DNA from: Candidatus Bathyarchaeota archaeon
Lineage (GTDB): Archaea > Thermoproteota > Bathyarchaeia > Bathyarchaeales > Bathycorpusculaceae
Reading direction: 5' to 3'
Assembly (NCBI GenBank): GCA_016649625.1
Contig: JAENXI010000014.1
Location: forward strand, 1 to 12,236
DNA: 12,236 nucleotides
A model generated the notes under the pieces. The model searched no databases. It was not told the DNA's origin and saw only the letters and a list, made by a program, of their open reading frames with translations. The position numbers and the translations under genes are program-made. Below are positions 6,828 through 12,236 of the stretch, in pieces (positions within the stretch are counted from its first letter, which is position 1; each line of letters begins with the position of its first letter).

Positions 6828-8396
6828 ATGAATGAAAAAGAGAGGCTTCAGAAAGCGGTTTATAAAACTATAGCATCAGGATATCAACTAAATAGTGATG
6901 CGTTTGAATTCTTAAAAAAAGAAGCCTCCTTAAAGGACCCTGTTATCTTGATCAGTAAAGCTCTAGAGAAAATTGACGAATTGGATGAAAAACCATTATT
7001 TATTGACAAAAACTTGTTAGAAAACTTGCTAGCTCAACCAGTGCAAGAAGACAAAAAAGTAAATCAACCCCCATCTGAAATATCTGATCAACAGTTTAAA
7101 GTACCAGAACCCCCAATTTCCAAAAAGGATACTGAGAGTTTCAATCCTCCTGCAAAAAATATTGAGTCTAAAATCATAATTCTAGAAGATCCCTCAAAAA
7201 AACTTAGTTCAAATGGCACAATTAAGGATTATCTTCAATATTTTCAAGACAGATTCAAAAGGATGGACCGTTTGTTAAGACAAAGAATTGATGTTAAAGC
7301 AGCTACACCAATAAAAGAAGCTTTGAAGTCACCTCCAAAATCAAAAGTTAAGATTATTGGAATGGTAACCGAAAAAAGAGAAGCAAAACAGCAACTATTT
7401 TTTACGATTGAAGATTTAGAAGCAAGCGCAACTATTTTAGTACCACGCAAAGCACCAGAAAGGGTACAGAATAAAGCTAGATTTTTACTTTTAGATCAAG
7501 TTATATGCGTCGAGGCAAAAAAAACAAGGAATAACCTATTTTTAGTTGAAGATATTATTCTTCCTGAAATTGGATACAAACCTCAAAGAAGATCTTATGA
7601 ACCAGTTTATGCGGTATTAACATCAGATATTCATGTTGGAAGTACAAAATTCAATGAGGAAGCATTTAACAGATTTATTTTATGGTTAAATGGAAAATAT
7701 GGAAATCAAAGAGCAAGAAAAATAGCAGGCCAAGTTAAGTATTTACTGATTGCTGGTGACTTAATTGATGGTGTAGGTATTTATCCTAAACAAGAAGAAG
7801 AATTAGTAATTCAAGACTTTAGGAAACAATATCAACGTGCTGCAGAATTTATTGAAAAAATACCAGAATATATTGAGGTTGTGTTATTACCAGGTAATCA
7901 TGATGCGCCTAGAAAAGCATTGCCACAACCAGCGATAAAACCAGAATTATTAAAATCCCTCAAAGAATCAAAAAGATTTCATTCTATAGGAAATCCAAGT
8001 TTAATTAGCATTCATGGTGTGGAAGTTCTTATGTTTCATGGGAGAAGTTTAGACGATCTAGTTGCAACGATTCCGGGATTAAGACATGATCAGCCAGAAA
8101 AAATTATGAAAATGCTATTACAATGTCGACATTTAGCACCTTCTTATGGAGGGAAAACAATGTTATCCCCTGAAAATCGAGATTTTCTAGTAATAGAGCG
8201 TCCGCCAGATATTTTTCATGCAGGCCACACTCATGTAATGGGTTATTGCAATCATAAAGGAGTTTTAGTTGTTAATTCAGGGGGTTGGCAAGAACAAACA
8301 GATTACATGGAAAAACTTGGATTGATGCCAACTCCAGGAAAAGTACCAGTAGTTAATCTCCAAACATTAGAAATTACTGTTCTATCTTTTATTTGA
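6828..8396 (+). CDS. polB: DNA polymerase D (PolD) small subunit DP1
   Basis: 522 residues, within the usual archaeal range. DP1 is the proofreading subunit of the heterodimeric replicative PolD. Residues 1-60 form a helical N-terminal domain, followed by a proline- and lysine-rich linker (about 70-130), an OB-fold (about 172-245) and a calcineurin-like phosphoesterase domain (about 258-510). All nuclease motifs are present: SDIHVG (D267, H269), GDLIDG (D311), GNHD (356-359), FHGRS (H404) and GHTH (466-469). The 3'-5' exonuclease should therefore be active, unlike the eukaryotic polymerase B-subunits derived from this family. It starts with ATG and has no strong Shine-Dalgarno site. The gene converges on orc1/cdc6 with a 37-nt gap. 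The large subunit DP2 is not in the window. Confidence 0.96.
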   Translation: MNEKERLQKAVYKTIASGYQLNSDAFEFLKKEASLKDPVILISKALEKIDELDEKPLFIDKNLLENLLAQPVQEDKKVNQPPSEISDQQFKVPEPPISKKDTESFNPPAKNIESKIIILEDPSKKLSSNGTIKDYLQYFQDRFKRMDRLLRQRIDVKAATPIKEALKSPPKSKVKIIGMVTEKREAKQQLFFTIEDLEASATILVPRKAPERVQNKARFLLLDQVICVEAKKTRNNLFLVEDIILPEIGYKPQRRSYEPVYAVLTSDIHVGSTKFNEEAFNRFILWLNGKYGNQRARKIAGQVKYLLIAGDLIDGVGIYPKQEEELVIQDFRKQYQRAAEFIEKIPEYIEVVLLPGNHDAPRKALPQPAIKPELLKSLKESKRFHSIGNPSLISIHGVEVLMFHGRSLDDLVATIPGLRHDQPEKIMKMLLQCRHLAPSYGGKTMLSPENRDFLVIERPPDIFHAGHTHVMGYCNHKGVLVVNSGGWQEQTDYMEKLGLMPTPGKVPVVNLQTLEITVLSFI

Positions 8397-8433
8397 CATC
8401 AAAATGGGAAGATAGACTAATTAGTTCGTTATT

Positions 8434-9666
8434 TCATTTTTTATTTTTTGAAACTGTTTTTGGTTTGTACTTTAATAATTTATCCAATCTATCATCGGCA
8501 CTAAATACGTCTTTAATTAGCGTTCTAGATATTTCAAGTCGGATTTTTTTGGTACGGCCATATCGACCCATGCTTATTACTTTTGCATTTAGAATTCCCA
8601 TCGCATCAAGTTCATTAACTAATGTACCCAGTCGACGTTGAGTCAGAAGATTATTACCTAATTCCCCGCAAAGTTCATTGTATATATCATATATTTCTCC
8701 GGTAGTTGCACTTGACTTGTTTAAAAGATAAACACTTAACAGAACTAATTTTGAGTGAAGAGTTAAGTTTTCGATAGCTTCGACTACTCTATTATGCTCA
8801 ATATGTTTTTCAGCATCTCTAACATGCACATCAGTAATTAATATAGCTCCATTACGTTCGGCAACTTCACCAGCTACACGCAATAAGTCTAAAGCTCTAC
8901 GGGCATCTCCATGTTCTGCAGCAGCTAAAGCTGAAGCTATACTTATAGCAGCTTCTGACATACATCCTTTATTAAAAGATAATTTTGATCTTTCAAAAAG
9001 AATATCACGTAGCTCATTTGCGTTATAAGGCCTAAAAACCATTTCTTCCTCGCTTAAAGAACTAAAAACACGAGGGTCAAGAAAATCTTTCAATCTAAGA
9101 TCATTAGATATTCCAATAACTGTAACTTTGCTTTTGGTAAGAGTTTCATTTATTCTAGTCAACTCATAAAGTAGACCATCGCCTCGACTTTTTATAATTG
9201 AATCTATCTCATCTAGGACTATAATAAAAAGTATCCGTGAAGAATCCAAACCAACTTTAAATCTATCTGCCACTTCACCAACAGATAATCCAGTGAAAGG
9301 AACGGTAACGCCTATGCTATTACTAAGATTTGCAAATACTCTATATTCAGAATTTGTTATTCTACAATTTAAATAACAAAATTTGACTGAAGCCCCGTAT
9401 TCTTTTGCTTTTGATTCAAGATGACTTAGAACAAATTTAGTTACCGCAGTTTTTCCTGTTCCCGTTTTTCCATAAATAAAAATATTTGAACATCGCGCAT
9501 TTTTCAAAACCGGCGCAACAGTTGCTCCAAGAAGTCTTATCAGATCTTCCCTATGGGGTAAATTGTCAGGTATATAGTCATGTCTTAACACTTCACGATC
9601 TTTAAAGAGATGATCATTATTAACAAAATTTTCGAATACATCATCAAGTAAATTATGTTTTGTCAT
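8434..9666 (-). CDS. cdc6: Orc1/Cdc6 replication initiator ATPase
   Basis: 410 residues, the standard length. An AAA+ domain (about 20-290) has Walker A GKTGTGKT (66-73), Walker B LDEID (151-155), sensor 1 at Asn188 (GISND), a probable arginine finger at Arg199 (DPRVFSS) and sensor 2 GDARRALD (253-260). The C-terminal winged helix (about 300-385) ends with the wing GRYGRTKK (367-374). The family binds origin recognition boxes and loads MCM. All ATPase residues are intact, so this is probably an active initiator rather than a degenerate paralogue. It starts with ATG just inside the ORB-containing region. The ORB-like repeat at 9688-9712 lies within its promoter or leader, suggesting autoregulation. 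The gene order DP1-cdc6-origin recalls Thermococcales, but DP1 is convergent here. Confidence 0.97.
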   Translation of the reverse strand: MTKHNLLDDVFENFVNNDHLFKDREVLRHDYIPDNLPHREDLIRLLGATVAPVLKNARCSNIFIYGKTGTGKTAVTKFVLSHLESKAKEYGASVKFCYLNCRITNSEYRVFANLSNSIGVTVPFTGLSVGEVADRFKVGLDSSRILFIIVLDEIDSIIKSRGDGLLYELTRINETLTKSKVTVIGISNDLRLKDFLDPRVFSSLSEEEMVFRPYNANELRDILFERSKLSFNKGCMSEAAISIASALAAAEHGDARRALDLLRVAGEVAERNGAILITDVHVRDAEKHIEHNRVVEAIENLTLHSKLVLLSVYLLNKSSATTGEIYDIYNELCGELGNNLLTQRRLGTLVNELDAMGILNAKVISMGRYGRTKKIRLEISRTLIKDVFSADDRLDKLLKYKPKTVSKNKK

Positions 9667-9667
9667 A

Positions 9668-9692
9668 GGTGTATCACTGTTTTCATTGGCAA
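9668..9692 (-). repeat. Weak ORB-like element at the cdc6 start
   Basis: The minus strand reads TTGCCAATGAAAACAGTGAT and onwards, sharing only the CCAAT-GAAA part with the better repeats. It overlaps the next ORB-like element by a few bases. Confidence 0.25.
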
Positions 9693-9712
9693 CACCGTTA
9701 TTTCTAATGGAA
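9688..9712 (-). repeat. ORB-like origin recognition box a
   Basis: Minus-strand TTCCATTAGAAATAACGGTG. It matches repeat c (TTCCAGTAGAAATTCTGGTG) at 15 of 20 positions and follows the archaeal pattern TTCCA-n-(T/A)-GAAA followed by a G-run. It lies 22 nt upstream of the cdc6 ATG. Confidence 0.65.
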
Positions 9713-9807
9713 TAGATAAAGAGTACAGTACAAAAAAATAGTTGATAACCACAATTATTCTTAAAATAAAGGAAAAAACTATCTGATTAAAAATTTGTTC
9801 GGAAATA

Positions 9808-9835
9808 CCCGCACACACCAGAATTTCTACTGGAA
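9808..9835 (-). repeat. ORB-like origin recognition box c
   Basis: The minus strand begins TTCCAGTAGAAATTCTGGTG and ends in GTGTGCGGG. It shares the TTCCAxTAGAA core with repeats a and e and has an internal CCAG/CTGG dyad. Confidence 0.7.
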
Positions 9836-9840
9836 ATATA

Positions 9841-9995
9841 CTATAGTAATAAAAAAACACCTATTTTATTATCTGATGTAAATATACTCTGATAGTTAAT
9901 CATTTTATTTTATTTATAATAATTATTGTTAAAGTTTTTAGACAGATCCTCAGATTTTTTTTTAAAAGACTATTTTTCTTTTTCTTTGCTATTTT
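9841..9995. other. Candidate duplex unwinding element
   Basis: About 82% AT by hand count (28 G/C in 155), with long A and T runs. It lies between ORB-like repeats c (-) and d (+), which have opposite orientation. Confidence 0.5.
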
Positions 9996-10024
9996 TTTCG
10001 AGAGGAAATAAAGGGGTGTCTGTG
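9996..10024 (+). repeat. ORB-like origin recognition box d
   Basis: Plus-strand TTTCGAGAGGAAATAAAGGG running into GTGTCTGTG. It shares AAGGGGTGTCT exactly with repeat e and about 19 of 25 positions overall, in opposite orientation. Confidence 0.75.
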
Positions 10025-10138
10025 TTGTTTGACTTTTAATGATTTAATGTAAGATTTATTACACTATTGTCTACCATATTTTCTAACTTATTATTTATCC
10101 GTAACATACGATTTGATGATCTTATTACATAACGCTTG

Positions 10139-10158
10139 ATTTCACAATATTGTGAAAT
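10139..10158. repeat. Perfect 20-bp palindrome in the origin
   Basis: ATTTCACAATATTGTGAAAT is identical to its reverse complement. Its half-site TTCACA/TGTGAA belongs to the TGTGAW family found repeatedly to its right. It lies between ORB-like repeats d and e. It could be a dimeric-regulator site or an origin element. Confidence 0.75.
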
Positions 10159-10252
10159 TCATGTGATTCATGTAAACTTTTATTGATTTGAATTAGTAAT
10201 TTAGGGTTATATCCTAAAAGAAACTGTATTTGGGTTTTCTTTATGTGAATAA

Positions 10253-10278
10253 GACACCCCTTGACTTCTATTGGAAAA
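10253..10278 (-). repeat. ORB-like origin recognition box e
   Basis: The minus strand reads TTTTCCAATAGAAGTCAAGG followed by GGTGTC. It combines the TTCCAxTAGAA core of repeats a and c with the AAGGGGTGTCT tail of repeat d, and so ties the repeat family together. Confidence 0.78.
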
Positions 10279-10323
10279 CTGAAACCGCGGCTTAGTTTAA
10301 TTTGTTTTTTTATTTAAAGACTT

Positions 10324-10451
10324 TGTGAAGCTTGTGATTGTGAAAGCAATGAAATTTAAGCTTATTTTTCAATTATGACGAATTTAGATCAAATAATGTT
10401 TTTAGATATTCACCATAACAGTTATAGGTTGTGAAGTGTAAAGACTGTGAA
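10324..10451 (+). promoter_or_regulatory. TGTGAW motif cluster upstream of the winged-helix gene
   Basis: TGTGAA at 10324, TGTGAT at 10333, and TGTGAA at 10339, 10430 and 10446, all on the plus strand, within the 150 nt before the ATG at 10475. Further copies lie at 10151, 10162 and 10244. These are possible operator sites related to the TGTGAT arrays at 11703-11998. Confidence 0.45.
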
Positions 10452-10474
10452 CATAAAAAAAGGTTTTCGCGAAT

Positions 10475-10912
10475 ATGCCCGCTCGTAAAATGCGTGTTGA
10501 GTTGTTTGATAATGAAGGTAATCGATATACAATAACCTTTGAAGGTCAAATTACTCGAGATAAAGCCGTTCGACTTTTGGATCTTGTAGAGTTATTGGGG
10601 GGTATGCCGGGTGAAACTACTAATAACCAATCATCTAATTTATTAACAAAAAATAATTTATCTAGATTTGATAAAGTTAACCTCATTATCCAAAAACGGT
10701 TTCCTTTAATATGGTTCTCTTCCAAAGAAATTCAATCAATTTATGAACAAGAACTAAAGGAACCTATTAGTCTGAGCACTGTTTCAACTTATTTATCCAG
10801 AATGACCAATAGAGGTATTCTCCTGAGATCTGGACAATCAAATAGTTTAAAATATAAAATCATGTCTATAACTTCTCAAAATGTAATTAAACCTAAAATT
10901 AAATATCCATAA
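10475..10912 (+). CDS. Origin-adjacent small winged-helix protein
   Basis: 145 residues. Residues 5-46 form a compact beta-rich N-terminal region (MRVELFDNEGNRYTITFEGQ) with a following helix LLDLVELLGGMPG. After a polar linker (about 47-62), residues about 64-130 look like a winged helix: the FSSKEIQSIYEQEL helix, the recognition helix SLSTVSTYLSRMTNRGIL, and a wing or strand RSGQSNSLKYKIM. It is a predicted DNA-binding protein. I have a vague impression that the N-terminal motif recurs in archaeal proteins but cannot name the family. It is transcribed away from the origin, and its upstream region carries TGTGAW motifs at 10324, 10333, 10339, 10430 and 10446. It may be a transcription factor or an origin-associated protein. 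It converges on the next gene with a 15-nt gap. Confidence 0.8.
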   Translation: MPARKMRVELFDNEGNRYTITFEGQITRDKAVRLLDLVELLGGMPGETTNNQSSNLLTKNNLSRFDKVNLIIQKRFPLIWFSSKEIQSIYEQELKEPISLSTVSTYLSRMTNRGILLRSGQSNSLKYKIMSITSQNVIKPKIKYP

Positions 10913-10927
10913 AAAATATGGTTAACT

Positions 10928-11707
10928 TTAGAGTTGATTATTTTTTGTGCTGTTTAGAAATTTTTCCATTTCTTTTTTTACATTATATCTAAATGGAATT
11001 TTACCTGTTTCTCTTTCTAAATATCCTTTTTCGTAGAGTTTTTTCATTAATCTTGCTGTATGCTCTCTGCTCAAATTAATTCTGTTTTTCATTTCAGGCG
11101 CAGTCTTTCCGCCTCCTAATGAGAGTATTTCTAATACTGTAATTTCAGTATCAGTTATTGCGCCTAAAGCTTTTTCTCTTCTAATGGGAATTACTGATTC
11201 TTTTATTGTCTCAGGTAGTTCAGTCAATTTAGTTATTTTTTCTTCTAATTTTTCGATTCGATTGTTTAGTTTTTGATTTGTTTCGTCAAAGTTTTGTATT
11301 CTATCTTCTTCTAATTTTTCGATTCGATTGTTTAGTTTTTGATTTGTTTCGTCAAAGTTTTGTATTCTATCTTCTATTATTGCTGTTTTTGAAGAAAAAT
11401 TGGAAGTTTTTTCATTAATTTTTTTTATTTGCTCTTCAATAGGGAAAACTATTTTTTCGATACTTTCAACTTTTTTTACACTTGTATCTGATTTAGCTAA
11501 ACTACCATCTAATTTATAGGCTATTACTTCTGTTTTGTTTGCTTGCCTTTTTAATCCTCTATTAAAACTTAGTACAATATCTTCGATTATGTTTTTAGCT
11601 TTTTCATACTCTTTCTTTGCTTTACTAATTTGTCTATAATATTCTATTGATGCAACTGTGATTATTATTGACATTATGCCTATGAGAATTGATGTTACTT
11701 CAATCAC
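10928..11707 (-). CDS. Membrane-anchored coiled-coil winged-helix (MarR-like) protein
   Basis: 259 residues, no family recognised. Residues 5-22 are one transmembrane helix (TSILIGIMSIIITVASI). Residues about 28-60 are basic and helical, and about 80-165 are coiled coil. The coiled coil contains two identical 22-residue units (113-134 and 135-156, DRIQNFDETNQKLNNRIEKL then EE), each two hendecads long. Residues about 184-245 form a winged helix (ITDTEITVLEILSLGGGKT, SREHTARLMKKLYEKGYLER). The layout suggests a membrane-tethered transcription factor or DNA-to-membrane tether. It starts with GTG, decided by AGGAG 8 nt upstream. Its promoter is covered by TGTGAT/ATCACA motifs around the predicted start site, suggesting autoregulation or repression. 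Confidence 0.82.
   Translation of the reverse strand: MIEVTSILIGIMSIIITVASIEYYRQISKAKKEYEKAKNIIEDIVLSFNRGLKRQANKTEVIAYKLDGSLAKSDTSVKKVESIEKIVFPIEEQIKKINEKTSNFSSKTAIIEDRIQNFDETNQKLNNRIEKLEEDRIQNFDETNQKLNNRIEKLEEKITKLTELPETIKESVIPIRREKALGAITDTEITVLEILSLGGGKTAPEMKNRINLSREHTARLMKKLYEKGYLERETGKIPFRYNVKKEMEKFLNSTKNNQL
11240..11375 (-). repeat. Perfect 66-bp tandem duplication inside the coiled coil
   Basis: Positions 11240-11309 and 11306-11375 are identical with a 66-bp period and no mismatch. The duplication is in frame and adds 22 residues. Identity at third codon positions points to a recent event. Confidence 0.92.
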
Positions 11708-11715
11708 ACATTCTT

Positions 11716-11720
11716 CTCCT
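11716..11720 (-). promoter_or_regulatory. Ribosome binding site for the GTG start at 11707
   Basis: Minus-strand AGGAG ends 8 nt before the GTG, the same spacing as at the mgtE and 5009 genes. An ATG nearby is out of frame and stops at once. Confidence 0.7.
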
Positions 11721-11781
11721 GTGATTTCTCTGTGATTTAGTATGTGATTTAATGTGTTGCATCACACATCACAGTTCATGG

Positions 11782-11800
11782 TAAAATATTTAAATTTTAT
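11782..11800 (-). promoter_or_regulatory. Probable TATA box for the coiled-coil winged-helix gene
   Basis: Minus-strand ATAAAATTTAAATATTTTA is centred at about 11791, which predicts a start near 11765. That falls inside the paired ATCACA motifs at 11761-11773. Confidence 0.5.
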
Positions 11801-11984
11801 GGTTATTTCACGTATCCTTCATCTATGATATCACAGATCACAGTATGTTTGTTTGTTTTTGTTGGTTTCTTCCGATGCATTATCTTTGAGTATTTATCCT
11901 TAAATTTAGAATTAAGGCTTTTTTACCCTTTAAATGTTAGAACTTGAAATACTTTTACTCTATTGTTTTATGTGATGTGTGATG

Positions 11985-12236
11985 TCACAAAATGTGATTC
12001 GAAGGAGAAGAAAGGCGATTTAGGCTTCTTTCCAGCTCTTCTCTTATAATTTCGATTATTTTTAAATGATCTTTATTGATGTTTGACTTGGATATGTTGT
12101 TATATGCTTCAACATAATCATGAAGTTTGTTTGCTATTTCGAGATACGGATTGAGAGTTGACGTTTCAAAAATTCCTAAGTAACCTAACAAAAGAACTGT
12201 ATATATTGATTTTATTATATTTTCTTTAGACTGTTT
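11985..12236 (-). CDS. 3' part of an unrecognised helical, possibly membrane protein (runs off the window)
   Basis: The frame ends at TGA (11985-11987) and stays open to the window edge, so the visible 83 residues are only the C-terminal part. A start at the internal TTG (12191) is possible but has no Shine-Dalgarno support. Visible features are a hydrophobic stretch (IYTVLLLLGYLGIF), then amphipathic helices (YLEIANKLHDYVEAYNNISK; HLKIIEIIREELERSLNRL). No motif is recognised. The TGTGAT motifs at 11978-11998 overlap or abut its stop codon. Whether it is co-transcribed with the coiled-coil gene 278 nt downstream is doubtful, since that gene has its own promoter. Confidence 0.55.
   Translation of the reverse strand, partial: KQSKENIIKSIYTVLLLGYLGIFETSTLNPYLEIANKLHDYVEAYNNISKSNINKDHLKIIEIIREELERSLNRLSSPSNHIL

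Larger units (their letters stand above)
9667..10474. other. oriC: Probable chromosomal replication origin (oriC)
   Basis: 808-nt non-coding region directly upstream of orc1/cdc6 with ORB-like repeats at 9688-9712, 9808-9835, 9996-10024 and 10253-10278 in both orientations. An interval of about 82% AT (9841-9995) is a candidate unwinding element, and a perfect 20-bp palindrome sits at 10139-10158. Small open frames here are not credible, since they overlap the repeats and lack start context. Several TGTGAW motifs occur from 10151 to 10451 towards the winged-helix gene. Archaeal origins are classically next to cdc6 and combine exactly these elements. The functional assignment is inference. Confidence 0.8.
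11703..11998. repeat. Dense TGTGAT/ATCACA motif array
   Basis: Eleven exact copies: ATCACA at 11703, 11761, 11768, 11830 and 11837; TGTGAT at 11720, 11731, 11743, 11971, 11978 and 11993. Three pairs have a 7-bp period (11761/11768, 11830/11837, 11971/11978). The first and third share the 14-mer CATCACACATCACA in opposite orientation. The TGTGATTT run at 11720, 11731 and 11743 is spaced 11-12 bp, one helical turn. The 277 nt between the flanking genes (11708-11984) hold no credible ORF. Operators or iterons are the likely readings. Confidence 0.7.

Noticed and set aside
8393..8641. Plus-strand frame after DP1
   Set aside because: It lies antisense to the conserved winged-helix end of orc1/cdc6 and has no known domain.
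9663..9860. 65-codon minus-strand frame upstream of cdc6
   Set aside because: It overlaps two ORB-like repeats, has no ribosome site, and its composition (FFYYYS start, random hydrophobics) looks like translated AT-rich non-coding DNA.
11240..11375. Insertion-type duplication from a mobile element
   Set aside because: The duplication is a simple in-frame tandem copy, with no terminal inverted repeats or transposase nearby.
11703..11998. CRISPR array
   Set aside because: The repeated unit is only 6-8 bp with irregular spacing and no unique spacers of constant length.

Overview
The window is low-GC archaeal chromosomal DNA. The evidence is a complete small subunit (DP1) of the archaeal D-family DNA polymerase, an Orc1/Cdc6 replication initiator beside origin-like repeats, a tRNA-Ser gene with an intron at the archaeal 37/38 position, AT-rich TATA-like boxes, and TTG/GTG starts with Shine-Dalgarno sites. 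PolD argues against Crenarchaeota. A euryarchaeal or Asgard-type archaeon fits, but I cannot fix the lineage from this window. No transposase, integrase or CRISPR array is visible. Layout, left to right: (1) 2-2470 (-) is a cation-transport cassette of a two-domain MgtE/SLC41-like transporter followed by two paralogous proteins that each join a PhoU-like helical domain to a TrkA-C (RCK_C) domain. (2) 2471-2781 is a gene-free leader with inverted repeats and a GC-rich island. (3) 2782-4950 (-) encodes a 722-residue radical SAM/SPASM enzyme with a long N-terminal extension, divergent from a 105-residue membrane protein at 5009-5326 (+). (4) 5339-5460 (-) is tRNA-Ser(CGA) with a 38-nt intron, downstream of an AbrB-PhoU type regulator at 5524-6495 (-). 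(5) 6496-6827 is a divergent promoter region leading into DP1 at 6828-8396 (+). DP1 converges on orc1/cdc6 at 8434-9666 (-). (6) 9667-10474 is the probable replication origin, with several origin recognition box (ORB)-like repeats in opposite orientations, an interval of about 82% AT, and a perfect 20-bp palindrome. (7) 10475-10912 (+) is a small winged-helix protein. It converges on 10928-11707 (-), a membrane-anchored coiled-coil winged-helix protein with a perfect 66-bp tandem duplication. (8) 11708-11998 is packed with TGTGAT/ATCACA motifs, and 11985-12236 (-) is the 3' part of an unrecognised gene running off the window. Functionally, the right half is a replication neighbourhood: initiator, origin and polymerase subunit lie together, as in Thermococcales, although DP1 here converges on cdc6. 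The two winged-helix genes beside the origin share TGTGAW-type motifs upstream, so they may be regulated together or be origin-associated DNA-binding proteins. The left half is housekeeping ion and phosphate homeostasis plus an uncharacterised radical SAM enzyme. The most interesting items are the origin architecture, the TGTGAT arrays tied to the two winged-helix genes, the radical SAM fusion, and a 20-bp sequence shared by the origin and the mgtE upstream region.
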